Positions 24,033 to 32,184 of a stretch of DNA of 34,197 nucleotides are shown here, one piece after another (within the stretch, counting starts at the first letter, position 1; each line of letters opens with the position of its first letter). Made by a program: the position numbers and the translations under genes. Source of the DNA: Candidatus Saccharimonadota bacterium (GTDB lineage: Bacteria > Patescibacteriota > Saccharimonadia > Saccharimonadales > UBA4665); the NCBI GenBank assembly GCA_014378615.1, contig JACMNI010000032.1, positions 1-34,197 of the forward strand, given 5' to 3'. Below the pieces are notes generated by a model. The model had not been told where the DNA came from. It made no database searches and saw only the letters and a list, made by a program, of their open reading frames with translations.

Positions 24033-24677
24033 CTACTTCATACCAAGTGATTGGCCAGGAAGCAGTGGCATGGAGTCAGGGTTGCTTAGCGTTTGGCTGC
24101 TACCAGCCTCATAGGCGTATAGAGTATTTCCTTCTTTACCCGCATTGGTATAGCCGATAAGGCTTAACTCAGGTCGTTCAGGGTCAAACGGTATAAATTC
24201 TAAATTGGTAGAAGAATATGGCACCGCTGTTATTTGAACATCGCCGTTGGCGTCAGAGCCAGCAATACCGATGAAAGCGCCATCTAGAATATTACCTTTA
24301 GTGGGTAGGACTCCGTCTTCGCTATACTGCGTTAAGATGATCGGATCCCGGTAAACAACCCTGGGCTCGGTGCGGCCAGACCTGTCGATGACTTCCCCAT
24401 GAGCAACCCTCATTGTTAGGCTGTTTAAAGGGCCTTTATTTAACTTTAGATCTTCGGTGTATTGGGCGGCTAACTTAGTTGCATAGACAGCATTGTAGGC
24501 CTCGATTTGAGCAATATTAATCTGCTCTTTTTTGGAGGGTCCATCATAACTGGTAGCCTTGCCGACAGCTATGCCTGAGCCGAAAAGAGCGGCAGCTGCT
24601 AAGCCAGTAGCAAGCGCTTTCTTAGCTAACTTATTTTTACTGGTTAGTTGTATTTCGTGTGGTTGTTTTGTGGTCAT
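24033..24677 (-). CDS. Small anchored extracytoplasmic protein, unknown
   Basis: 214 residues from the ATG at 24675-24677; a TTG just before it would overlap the promoter spacer. A basic N-terminus precedes a hydrophobic Ala-rich segment at about 22-40 (LATGLAAAALFGSGIAVG), probably a signal anchor. The remaining domain (about 45-214) is a mixed soluble region with beta-like stretches (ILDGAFIGIAGSDANGDVQIT) and no Cys. No family recognised. The -35 lies inside truB and the -10 overlaps the truB stop, so it is expressed independently of truB. Confidence 0.55.
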   Translation of the reverse strand: MTTKQPHEIQLTSKNKLAKKALATGLAAAALFGSGIAVGKATSYDGPSKKEQINIAQIEAYNAVYATKLAAQYTEDLKLNKGPLNSLTMRVAHGEVIDRSGRTEPRVVYRDPIILTQYSEDGVLPTKGNILDGAFIGIAGSDANGDVQITAVPYSSTNLEFIPFDPERPELSLIGYTNAGKEGNTLYAYEAGSSQTLSNPDSMPLLPGQSLGMK

Positions 24678-24683
24678 CAATAT

Positions 24684-24712
24684 ATATTAATCTTTAATTG
24701 TGTATTTGTCAA
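24684..24712 (-). promoter_or_regulatory. Consensus promoter, leaderless, embedded in the end of truB
   Basis: TTGACA (24707-24712), 17 bp, TAATAT (24684-24689), then 6 nt and the ATG at 24677. The -35 is perfect. The -10 overlaps the TAA of truB. Confidence 0.7.
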
Positions 24713-25391
24713 TAGCTGGATCGAGTGTTTCATCTGTTAGGTCGGTAGCTGTAACGGCACCTTCGACTAGTTTGCTGGCGATAGCCGTGCGACGTAACTG
24801 GGTAGTGTAAGCGCCTGTTTCTAGCGCAGCGCCCAGGTCTTCTACTAGGGTGCGAATGTAGGTGCCCGACGACACGTCGGTTACAAGTTTTACTTCGGGG
24901 TAATTGTAGTCGACTAGTTCTAAACGATGGATTGTGACTGGTCGAGCCTCAATGATTACCTCTTTACCATCGCGGGCTAGTTTATAGGCGCGGACGCCAT
25001 TTATCTTTATAGCCGAAAAGGCGGGTGGTATTTGTTGGATTTCGCCGCGGAACTGTTCTAGAGCCGCTGCTATTTCCTCCCGCGTCGGTACGCGGTCTGA
25101 GACATCGGTTATATCCCCTTCCGGGTCGCCGGTGGTACTGGTTTGGCCGAGGCGCATCGTCATTTCGTACGTTTTGTCGAGCTTGCTGAATTCACTGGCG
25201 CGCCGGGTGTATTCTTTGCCAATAAGTAAAATCAGTAAGCCGGTGGCGAATGGGTCGAGTGTACCCGAGTGGCCGACTTTGCAGTTTTTGGGTTTTTTGC
25301 CTTCCACGGTAGCAACGATCCGGCGTACGTAATTAACCACGTCAAACGACGTCCAGCCGGCGGGCTTATCGACTAGAAGAATTCCTTGCAT
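24687..25391 (-). CDS. truB: tRNA pseudouridine-55 synthase TruB
   Basis: 234 residues. GILLVDKPAGWTSFDVVNYVRR opens the protein, and GHSGTLDPFATG (40-51) contains the catalytic Asp46. GKEYTR, PPAFSAIKINGVRAYKLARDG and SSGTYIRTLVEDLG are the remaining TruB motifs. It forms pseudouridine 55 in the T-loop of tRNAs. It is shorter than E. coli TruB (314) because the C-terminal PUA domain is essentially missing. The TACACT box 8 nt before the ATG and the lack of a Shine-Dalgarno site suggest a near-leaderless mRNA. Confidence 0.96.
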   Translation of the reverse strand: MQGILLVDKPAGWTSFDVVNYVRRIVATVEGKKPKNCKVGHSGTLDPFATGLLILLIGKEYTRRASEFSKLDKTYEMTMRLGQTSTTGDPEGDITDVSDRVPTREEIAAALEQFRGEIQQIPPAFSAIKINGVRAYKLARDGKEVIIEARPVTIHRLELVDYNYPEVKLVTDVSSGTYIRTLVEDLGAALETGAYTTQLRRTAIASKLVEGAVTATDLTDETLDPAIDKYTIKD

Positions 25392-25399
25392 TAGGCCTT

Positions 25400-25405
25400 A
25401 GTGTA
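25400..25405 (-). promoter_or_regulatory. -10 element of truB, near-leaderless
   Basis: TACACT on the minus strand, 8 nt before the truB ATG. A weak -35 (TTGTTG) is possible at 18 bp. Confidence 0.5.
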
Positions 25406-25430
25406 CTCGAAGACGGCTTGAGGCAACAAC

Positions 25431-27179
25431 TTACTGCTGTGGAGGGGTGCCGAAGTTGAACGGAATTGGCGGTGGCACTGGCGGTGGCGCGTTGGGGTCA
25501 TTAACCTGCGGCTGCGGCGTAGGTAACGGCGTTGCGGGTGGTATGGGCATGGTGCTGTCGGTTGGAGCAGGCGGGATAACTTGGTTTAGCACGTCGCTGA
25601 AAGAGCTAGTAGGCACAGAAGCGGTCTCCACGGTGTCGATTGGGCGTAATGGATCGCCAAGTGGCTGCGCGCCGAGGGCCTGGACTGGCTCGGGCGGCAG
25701 CGGCTGACTACTAAGGGCGCGCATTACTTCGTCGCGCGCAGTGTCTAATGACTCGGGCGCCTCTGCTTCTACGTGTGGGCTATGAACTTCGGCTTCTAGT
25801 TCGGCTAAGGTTTTCTCGACCGCGTCGGGCTCGGGTTGTGGTTGCGGGGCATTAAACTGATTACCAGCATCTTGCATAGCGGCTACCAAAGACGGGGGCG
25901 GCGGCGTAAAGCCGGTCAATAATGGTTCCGGGCGACTGGCTGGAGCGGGCGGAGTCGGTGCTGCGATGTGCTCCTCAGCTTTTGGCTCAATTACCGTCAT
26001 CGGTTCTGGAGTTGGGTCGGGTGTTCGGCTTAATAGCGCCGGTGGCGGCGTGTCTGAAACACCTAGAATGTCGTTACCAGGGTCTAACTGTTCTGGTTGA
26101 CTGTTGGCGGTCAATGTCCCGCCGAGTGTTGGCGGTTCAATAATAAGACGCGATGATTTGTTGGAAGGCTCGTTACCCGCTGGAGCTGGTTCGGCCACAG
26201 GATTGACTGGCGCCGGCAATTCACTTTCTTGCGCGGCTGGCTCATCTGTCTCAGCAACTTCCGGTAATTCGGTTTCGTTCTCAGTAGCTTTCAAATCCTC
26301 TAGAACTGCTTCTATGCTGTCGTGATCAATTTCTAAGGTTCCGTCGGCTGAAGTTTTAGCTGGTGCGGGCGTGTCAGTTTGATGGCTATCGGCGCTGCTT
26401 GCCACAGGCTGATTATTTGCCGAAACTGGCGTAGTTTCTGGCTCTTCTAATTTAGTAGCGACGAGCTGTTGATTAGCGCCCGCGGCCATCAGCTCGGCAC
26501 TGATGCTCATTGTTTGTGGGGTGGTTTTTTCGTTACTGAAGCGGTGGGTCTCAGAGACGATACCGGTTAACAAGGCGGTCGCAACCTGGGCGTCGAGTAA
26601 ATTATCGCCGAGCGAGTGAGCAAGCCCAACAACCAATTCTGATAGGCTGCTGGCATTTGGTTCTGACCAGTTGATACTTCCAAGTTGTGCTCCTGAAGTG
26701 GTAGCAATCCCTATAACGACAGCATCGTGGAGAATACGGCCGTGGGCAATAACAGCGGCGTCAAAATCTTCCTGTTGGTTCACGCCGAGCGCAATAACGG
26801 CGTCGACGTTAAAGTCGCCCTGGCTGAATTCTAGGTCTTTATCGCTAAGCGATATGCGGTACGGAGTAATAAAGATGCGTACCATCTCGTCTTCGACTTT
26901 ATAGCGCAGCTTGTCGGCTTTGCTCTTGTCGAGGGCAATTATGAAGTCGCGGAGGCTGTCGGTGTTTTTTTCGAGCGTTTGTTCGGGCTGTAAGAACTCG
27001 AGCGTTGAGGGCACTTCCCCACTGAAGACGGCTGTCGCATGCTTACCAAACTTGTTGAGCAGCAAGGTTAAGCCTACACAGGCCGCTAATTGGTCGACGC
27101 TTGGGTTGCGGCTAACCGTCACTAATATATTAGTAGACGACTGTAGCTTCTCGACGAGTTGGTTTTTAGCGTTGTCCAT
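25431..27179 (-). CDS. Degenerate DHH-family (NrnA-like) protein with Pro-rich tail
   Basis: 582 residues. Residues 1 to about 225 match the NrnA/DHH phosphoesterase layout: a strand and loop NPSVDQLAACVGLTLLL where active enzymes have H-x-NPDGDA, then a D-x-S loop (IIALDKS), then AQVATALLTGIVSETHRF in place of the usual GI..DT.GF. The central Asp-His-His signature is replaced by ITPYRISLS. Most metal ligands are therefore gone and the protein is probably not a nuclease. Residues about 230-582 are Pro/Ala/Glu-rich and disordered, ending in PPPVPPPIPFNFGTPPQQ. It is the first gene of the truB stretch. A scaffold or ligand-binding role is inference. Confidence 0.6.
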   Translation of the reverse strand: MDNAKNQLVEKLQSSTNILVTVSRNPSVDQLAACVGLTLLLNKFGKHATAVFSGEVPSTLEFLQPEQTLEKNTDSLRDFIIALDKSKADKLRYKVEDEMVRIFITPYRISLSDKDLEFSQGDFNVDAVIALGVNQQEDFDAAVIAHGRILHDAVVIGIATTSGAQLGSINWSEPNASSLSELVVGLAHSLGDNLLDAQVATALLTGIVSETHRFSNEKTTPQTMSISAELMAAGANQQLVATKLEEPETTPVSANNQPVASSADSHQTDTPAPAKTSADGTLEIDHDSIEAVLEDLKATENETELPEVAETDEPAAQESELPAPVNPVAEPAPAGNEPSNKSSRLIIEPPTLGGTLTANSQPEQLDPGNDILGVSDTPPPALLSRTPDPTPEPMTVIEPKAEEHIAAPTPPAPASRPEPLLTGFTPPPPSLVAAMQDAGNQFNAPQPQPEPDAVEKTLAELEAEVHSPHVEAEAPESLDTARDEVMRALSSQPLPPEPVQALGAQPLGDPLRPIDTVETASVPTSSFSDVLNQVIPPAPTDSTMPIPPATPLPTPQPQVNDPNAPPPVPPPIPFNFGTPPQQ

Positions 27180-27189
27180 ATTATTTTGT

Positions 27190-27195
27190 ATAGTA
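27190..27195 (-). promoter_or_regulatory. -10 element of the degenerate DHH gene
   Basis: TACTAT on the minus strand, 10 nt before the ATG. It is divergent from the rpsT promoter about 90 bp away. Confidence 0.4.
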
Positions 27196-27284
27196 CTTTT
27201 GTTTTTGAGTTTTGATTATTAGAATTTCTACTGTCAGCGTAGCACAAGCAGCTTGTGGTTGTCGAGCAAAATGCTAATGTATTC

Positions 27285-27313
27285 TTTACAAAGGGGCGAC
27301 TCCTGTATATAGT
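27285..27313 (+). promoter_or_regulatory. Promoter of rpsT
   Basis: TTTACA (27285-27290), 17 bp, TATAGT (27308-27313). Predicted start near 27320, giving a leader of about 54 nt that carries AAAGGA 8 nt before the ATG. Confidence 0.65.
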
Positions 27314-27373
27314 CAATTATTGAAAGATAATTAAACTTACGCGTTCAACGACGTAACAAAAAGGAACCCCGCA

Positions 27374-27772
27374 ATGCCAATCATCAAGTCCGCAAAAAAG
27401 CGCGTTAAAACCGCTAACAAAGCCGCCGTCCGCAATAGCAAGACTAAGCGCACTCTAAAGACAGCCCTTAAAAGCTTCCACGCCGCTGTTACAGGCAAGT
27501 CCAAGGACGCCGGTGACAAACACGCGAAGGCCCAAAGCGCCATCGACAAGACTGTTAAAAAAGGCCTAGTACACAAGAACAAAGCTGCTCGTTTGAAGAA
27601 GCAAGCTAGCGCAAAAGCCAAGGCCGCCGGCGTTAAGCCAGTTGCCCGCACCAAGAAAGCTGCACCAGTTAAAAAAGCAGCCGCTCCAAAGAAGACCGTT
27701 GCCAAGAAGCCTGCGGCCAAGCCAGTAACCAAAAAAGCCCCTGCTAAAAAGCCCGTTGCTAAGAAAAAATAG
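27374..27772 (+). CDS. rpsT: Ribosomal protein bS20 with histone-H1-like tail
   Basis: 132 residues against about 87 usual. The S20 core (1 to about 88) has PIIKSAKKRVKTANKAAVRN, LKTALKSFHAAV, and the closing GLVHKNKAARLKKQASAKAKA. S20 binds the base of the 30S body through 16S rRNA. The added 40-45 residues are almost only Lys, Ala, Pro, Val and Thr (KKAAAPKKTVAKKPAAKP), like histone H1 or some Hc1/HupB tails, so extra RNA or DNA binding is possible. It has its own promoter and a strong intrinsic terminator. Confidence 0.93.
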   Translation: MPIIKSAKKRVKTANKAAVRNSKTKRTLKTALKSFHAAVTGKSKDAGDKHAKAQSAIDKTVKKGLVHKNKAARLKKQASAKAKAAGVKPVARTKKAAPVKKAAAPKKTVAKKPAAKPVTKKAPAKKPVAKKK

Positions 27773-27794
27773 TTTTTTCTGTCAGCCTTTTGAA

Positions 27795-27816
27795 CCGCCC
27801 TTCGGGGCGGTTTTTT
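27795..27816 (+). terminator. Intrinsic terminator of rpsT
   Basis: CCGCCC, loop TTCG, GGGCGG, then six T. A 6-bp GC stem with a UUCG tetraloop and U-tract just after rpsT. The T-tract overlaps the stop codon of the convergent holA gene. It is the only textbook terminator I see in the window. Confidence 0.9.
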
Positions 27817-28744
27817 AGTGTTTTGTAAGCGCTACCTGCAAAAAGTAGTTTTGTAAGGCTTCATCTACGTCCAGATTGCTGCGCTTACTTTTTAGGTCAA
27901 TATCGAGTAGGTCATTAATGAGTTGCTTGAGTTCGGCCATACTTAGTTGCTTAGCAATAGCGGTGCTCTTCTGCACTACGTATGGGCTTAACTTAGCGGC
28001 GGCGGCGATGTCTGCGGCCGATCGATTACCGGCGGCTTTTATAACGGCGAGTATATGAAGCTGCCAAGCCAGCATGGCTATAATCTGCGACGCCTCGACT
28101 TTAAGCGCCCGCTGTTCCTGATACAGCTTGAGGGCGCGTTCGGCCTGCCCCGCAAAGGCCGCTTCTAATAACTGAAATATGGTGCTTTGCGGCGTTGGAT
28201 CGGTGAGTAAATCTATGGTTTCGCGCGTTATTACATTGTCACGCAGCAGTAATTTTTCGAGTTCATTGGATAACATTTGTTGGTTGAGCCCGACCCGATC
28301 AATTAAATAGCGCGCGTCATTACTACGCAGCGTGCCGCCTTTGTCTTTGGCGGCTCGCACTAACCATGCGGCTAGACCGTTTACATCTAGCTCAGCGTAC
28401 TCTGTAAAGGTAGTGTTTTTCTTAAGAAATTTATAATAAGCCGAGCGTTTGTCGAGCTTGGGCTCAACAATAATAACGTCTGTCGTGTCGGAGACTTCCT
28501 GCAATAAAATTTCGGCCTGTTCTATGAACTGTTTGTTGCTGCTGGGCGCGCGCAGGACTACTAATTTTTTGTTCGCCAGAAATGGCAGGCTCGTAATTGC
28601 CTCCCGCAAGCGCGATAGTTCAATCGTTTCGCCGTCAATTCGCTCTAGGGCTAGATCGCCGTGCTCGGCCACAAACCGATTGACCTGCGCGGTCAAATCG
28701 TAACCGAGTAAAAAGCTATTGGGGCCGGTAAGCGTCGTAATCAT
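27815..28744 (-). CDS. holA: DNA polymerase III delta subunit
   Basis: 309 residues, close to the family length. An AAA+-like N-terminal domain with GPNSFLLGYDLTAQVNRFV in the P-loop region (no functional Walker A, as is normal for delta) and a VIIVEPKLDKRSAYYKFLKK strand-helix precedes the helical collar domain (about 200-309, QLLEAAFAGQAERALKLY, LLDIDLKSKRSNLDVDEAL). Delta opens the beta clamp in the clamp loader. AAGGAG is present, but TAGAAT also sits 8 nt before the ATG, overlapping it. Convergent with rpsT across its terminator. Confidence 0.92.
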   Translation of the reverse strand: MITTLTGPNSFLLGYDLTAQVNRFVAEHGDLALERIDGETIELSRLREAITSLPFLANKKLVVLRAPSSNKQFIEQAEILLQEVSDTTDVIIVEPKLDKRSAYYKFLKKNTTFTEYAELDVNGLAAWLVRAAKDKGGTLRSNDARYLIDRVGLNQQMLSNELEKLLLRDNVITRETIDLLTDPTPQSTIFQLLEAAFAGQAERALKLYQEQRALKVEASQIIAMLAWQLHILAVIKAAGNRSAADIAAAAKLSPYVVQKSTAIAKQLSMAELKQLINDLLDIDLKSKRSNLDVDEALQNYFLQVALTKH

Positions 28745-28752
28745 GTCTCCTT

Positions 28753-28758
28753 ATTCTA
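28753..28758 (-). promoter_or_regulatory. -10 element of holA
   Basis: TAGAAT with a TGC extended -10, 8 nt before the ATG; the AAGGAG sequence lies within that gap. Confidence 0.4.
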
Positions 28759-28844
28759 GCAATTTGTCGCGTATTTATAGCCAGACTGTAAAATTTATCG
28801 TTTTAATATTGTTACTGTCGTGGTAAAACTAACAGAACAGACTT

Positions 28845-31031
28845 ATGCCGCAAATTCTTATTGTTTCTAATCGACTGCCCGTGACCGTCAAAAAAGTAGA
28901 CGGCAAACTCAGCTTTGAAATGAGTATGGGTGGCGTTGCCACTGGCCTCGCGTCGTATGTAAATAGTCGTAAAAATAAGTGGATCGGCTGGCCCGGGATT
29001 GCTTCCGAAGAGCTAACCGACACCGATAAGCAGAAAATTACTGCTGAACTGGCCAAGCGTAACTGTGTGCCGGTCTTCTTAACCAAGAAACAAGTGACAG
29101 ACTTTTATAATGGCTACAGTAACAGCCTGCTCTGGCCGTTGTTCCATAACTTGCCAATGGATAGCGCCGACGAGCGGTGGTGGAAAGCCTACAAGGCCGT
29201 TAACAAAGCTTTCCATCAAGCAGTTCTGAATACGACAGTCGGTAAAAGTAGCGTTTGGATTCAGGATTATCAGCTTATGCTGCTGCCCGAAATGGTGAAA
29301 CTCGAGCGACCAGAACTCCACGTTGGGTTCTTTTTACATATTCCCTTCCCAGACGCCAAGACATTCGCCAAATTACCAGAAGCCGAGCGCTTGCTACGCG
29401 GGATGCTCGGCGCCGATTTAATTGGCTTTCACACTAAAAATTATGTCTCTAATTTCGCCAAAACGGTCCAATCGTTCGACCTTGGATTAATAGCCGACGA
29501 CCAGCTGATTCTACCCGATCGGACTGTCCGGGTTACTAATTTTCCTATGGGCATCGACTATGAAAAGTTTACGGCGGCCCGTAAGATCCCGGCAGTGAAA
29601 GCCGAAGTCAAACGCCTTAAAAAGCAGTACAAAGGGCAAAAAATTATCGCCGGCGTCGATCGACTCGATATCACAAAAGGTTTTGTCGAACGTTTAATTG
29701 CCTTCCGCGATTTTTTGCGCCAGTATCCCCGAGAGCACGGTAAAATTGTTTTCGTGTTAGTCGGTGCGCCGTCACGTGGTGAAATTGCCGCCTACCAGAA
29801 ACTAAGCCGTAAAGTCGAAGCATTGGTGCACGACATCAACAACGAATTCAGGACCCCCAAATGGCAGCCGGTCGACTACAATAATCAAGGCTTGAATTTC
29901 GAAGCTATGACCGCCCTGTTTCAAATTGCCGACATTGCTTTTATTGCACCCCTTCGCGATGGCATGAATTTAGTAGCCAAAGAATATATTGCCAGCAAAA
30001 AGAAGAACGGCGTCTTGATTCTCAGCGAAACTGCCGGAGCCGCCCAAGAATTAGAAGATGCTCTAATAGTAAATCATAAAAAGCCGGCTACTTTAGTAGC
30101 AGCAATCGATCAAGCCCTGCATATGCGCCGCCGCGAAGTACGCAGCCGTTTTAAGCGTATGAAACGGCATTTGGCGAGTCATACAGTCCACACCTGGGCG
30201 GGTGATTTTATGGCTACCTTACAAAAGCCCGTACCGGGGACGCCGCAACTGATTTCGCGGACGCTAACGCCAAAGTCGCAGACCATGATCCACGCCCGCT
30301 ACCTGCAAGCCGATAAGCGCTTATTACTGCTCGATTACGATGGCACGTTAGTGCCCTTTAGCGGCGATTATTCAACCAGCCGAGCGCCAAAAACCCTCGT
30401 TAATTTACTCAACAAATTAACTTCCGACCCAGCCAATACCGTAGTCGTCGTTAGTGGCCGCTCGGCCGATGACCTCGATGCCCGTTTTAGTGGGCTGTCG
30501 CTCAATCTTGTAGCCGAACACGGTGCCATGACTAAACCTGCCGGACAGGCGCACTGGAAGACTCTGGCGCGCGCCGAGAGCAAATGGAAAAAGCAGATTC
30601 TACCCATTTTGCGTAAATACGCTTCACTGACGCCGCTCGCTCGCGTAGAAGAAAAACCACATTCGCTGGTGTGGCACTACCGTCAGTCACCGCCCTATTA
30701 CGCCCAGAAGAACGTCGTGATATTAAAGCGGGTTCTGAAACCGATTTTAAAAACATTTAACTTGGCGACATTTCAGGGCAATAAGATTTTAGAAATTAAA
30801 GACCCATCTATCAATAAAGGTGCGGCCGTTAAGCGTTGGCTCAATAAAGACTATAGCTTTGTTTTAGCCATTGGCGATGATTACACCGATGAGGACATGT
30901 TTACCACCCTGCCTGCTACCAGTTACACCATCAAGGCGCGGAGTGGACGCACGGCCGCCCGTTACCGCCTGCAAAACGACAAAGCCGTCGTAGAGTTCCT
31001 GCGCGTGCTAACTAATAAATCAATTAACTAG
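28845..31031 (+). CDS. Bifunctional trehalose-6-phosphate synthase/phosphatase
   Basis: 728 residues, an OtsA-OtsB fusion. The GT20 synthase (1 to about 470) has SNRLP (8-12), the GG loop in SMGGVATGL (27-35), VWIQDYQLML (137-146, Asp141) and AGVDRLDITKG (269-279), with an acceptor Lys. It joins UDP- or ADP-glucose and glucose-6-phosphate. The TPP domain (about 490-728) is a HAD phosphatase with LLDYDGTLVPF (Asp497, Asp499) and AIGDDYTDEDMF as motif IV, and releases trehalose. The order resembles the fused enzymes of yeast and plants and of some bacteria. No Shine-Dalgarno site is seen. Its 3' end overlaps mutM by 12 nt on the opposite strand. Confidence 0.95.
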   Translation: MPQILIVSNRLPVTVKKVDGKLSFEMSMGGVATGLASYVNSRKNKWIGWPGIASEELTDTDKQKITAELAKRNCVPVFLTKKQVTDFYNGYSNSLLWPLFHNLPMDSADERWWKAYKAVNKAFHQAVLNTTVGKSSVWIQDYQLMLLPEMVKLERPELHVGFFLHIPFPDAKTFAKLPEAERLLRGMLGADLIGFHTKNYVSNFAKTVQSFDLGLIADDQLILPDRTVRVTNFPMGIDYEKFTAARKIPAVKAEVKRLKKQYKGQKIIAGVDRLDITKGFVERLIAFRDFLRQYPREHGKIVFVLVGAPSRGEIAAYQKLSRKVEALVHDINNEFRTPKWQPVDYNNQGLNFEAMTALFQIADIAFIAPLRDGMNLVAKEYIASKKKNGVLILSETAGAAQELEDALIVNHKKPATLVAAIDQALHMRRREVRSRFKRMKRHLASHTVHTWAGDFMATLQKPVPGTPQLISRTLTPKSQTMIHARYLQADKRLLLLDYDGTLVPFSGDYSTSRAPKTLVNLLNKLTSDPANTVVVVSGRSADDLDARFSGLSLNLVAEHGAMTKPAGQAHWKTLARAESKWKKQILPILRKYASLTPLARVEEKPHSLVWHYRQSPPYYAQKNVVILKRVLKPILKTFNLATFQGNKILEIKDPSINKGAAVKRWLNKDYSFVLAIGDDYTDEDMFTTLPATSYTIKARSGRTAARYRLQNDKAVVEFLRVLTNKSIN

Positions 31032-31895
31032 CTTCTGACATTTTGGGCAGGTGTGGGTGCCCCGCCCGGCAACGCGAGTTTTTACTATGAGAGTATTACA
31101 GCGCGGACACGGTCGGCCCTCTCTCCGAAATACGGCAGCAAAGTTAAGGTATCGGCCCCGACTCCCCTCGGCGTCTACGTAATTTCTGTCACTACTACCG
31201 CCTTCGGCAATCGACTGCGTCAAAACGGCCTGCATGGCCGTGTACAGCGGCTTATACTTAGCGGCTGGCACGTTTTTAACAAGCGTTGTCGGGTGTAGCT
31301 TGGCGCCCCAAAGGCTCTCATCGGCATAGATATTACCAATACCGGCAACGACTGTCTGGTCTAAAAGCGCCGCTTTGATGTTGGTGTTCTTGCGCCGCTG
31401 CAAACGCGCTTGTAAGTTTTGCCAGCTAAAATCGGCGCTCAGAGGCTCGGGTCCGACCTTTTTAAAAAAATCTAAGTTTACAATTTCGGGCGTTGGCAGT
31501 AAGCGCATCCAGCCAAACTTTCGCTGATCGTTAAAATAAAGTCGACTGCCATCGCTAAACGTCAGTGTGACGCGAGTTGATTTATCTGGTAGTTGGCCAA
31601 TTAAAGAAGCGTTTGGGTGTCCGGCGCCGAAGCGCTCTTTGTCGCCCACAAATACTAACTGTCCGGTCATTTTTAGATGAATTACCAACGAATAGTTAGT
31701 AGACAGCCCAATTAGCAGCACTTTTGCTCGACGGTGCACTGCAACGACCGAGCTTCCAGCCAAAAATGACGCAACATCGGCTTCGGCATTCGGAAAGCTT
31801 TTGGGCGTGTCAAACTGAGCGCTGGCGATAGTTTTACCAACTATTAAGCGTTCTAAGCCGCGTTTTACGGTTTCAACCTCTGGTAGTTCTGGCAT
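31020..31895 (-). CDS. mutM: Formamidopyrimidine-DNA glycosylase (Fpg)
   Basis: 291 residues. The N-terminal PELPEVE with catalytic Pro2 and Glu3, the RRAKVLLI segment with the conserved Lys, and the helix-two-turn-helix QTVVAGIGNIYADESLW are all present. A C-terminal zinc finger has Cys263, Cys266, Cys283, Cys286 and a conserved Arg in AGRGTHTCPKC. It removes 8-oxoguanine and FapyG and nicks the abasic site. CATACT sits 6 nt before the ATG with TAGACA 18 bp further up, so the mRNA is likely leaderless. Divergent from the small DUF721-like gene. Confidence 0.96.
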   Translation of the reverse strand: MPELPEVETVKRGLERLIVGKTIASAQFDTPKSFPNAEADVASFLAGSSVVAVHRRAKVLLIGLSTNYSLVIHLKMTGQLVFVGDKERFGAGHPNASLIGQLPDKSTRVTLTFSDGSRLYFNDQRKFGWMRLLPTPEIVNLDFFKKVGPEPLSADFSWQNLQARLQRRKNTNIKAALLDQTVVAGIGNIYADESLWGAKLHPTTLVKNVPAAKYKPLYTAMQAVLTQSIAEGGSSDRNYVDAEGSRGRYLNFAAVFRREGRPCPRCNTLIVKTRVAGRGTHTCPKCQKLVN

Positions 31896-31901
31896 ACGGT
31901 A

Positions 31902-31931
31902 AGTATGACAGATGAATAAAAAGGCTGTCTA
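31902..31931 (-). promoter_or_regulatory. Promoter of mutM, leaderless
   Basis: TAGACA (31926-31931), 18 bp, CATACT (31902-31907) with a TGT extended -10, then 6 nt to the ATG. Confidence 0.55.
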
Positions 31932-31935
31932 GCGA

Positions 31936-31941
31936 TATACT
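31936..31941 (+). promoter_or_regulatory. -10 element of the DUF721-like gene, leaderless
   Basis: TATACT, then 6 nt, then the ATG at 31948. It forms a back-to-back pair with the mutM promoter in a 52-bp gap. No good -35. Confidence 0.5.
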
Positions 31942-31947
31942 AGGGGT

Positions 31948-32184
31948 ATGGACTCCCTATTTAGTATTCTTGGACAGAAAAATTTTGACGAGCCTCCCGA
32001 AGCGGTGAGTATTAAAAAATTTGTTTGGGACGAATATAAAACTGCCGTGACGGTTTTGGTACGGGACAAAGATATCAGCGTCCAGGTGCCTGGTGCGGCG
32101 CTAGCTAATACCCTTCGCCTCCGGGCGCCCGAACTAAAACGCCGCTGCCAGATCGACAAAAAAATAAATTTCAGAATTACGTAA
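31948..32184 (+). CDS. Small DciA/DUF721-like protein
   Basis: 78 residues. The C-terminal half (ISVQVPGAALANTLRLRAPELKRR, then INFRI) resembles the beta-strand, helix, strand pattern of DciA/DUF721 proteins, in which bacteria lacking DnaC use DciA to load the replicative helicase. The N-terminal half is only about 25 residues, so this is a very small member or an unrelated look-alike. No membrane segment. TATACT is 6 nt before the ATG. The 3' end overlaps the HAD hydrolase stop region by 8 nt. Confidence 0.45.
   Translation: MDSLFSILGQKNFDEPPEAVSIKKFVWDEYKTAVTVLVRDKDISVQVPGAALANTLRLRAPELKRRCQIDKKINFRIT

Noticed and set aside
27337-27732. 131-codon minus-strand frame across rpsT
   Set aside because: It is the reverse image of the Lys/Ala-rich S20 codons, giving a Phe/Leu/Ala-rich translation. 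rpsT has a promoter, ribosome-binding site and terminator.
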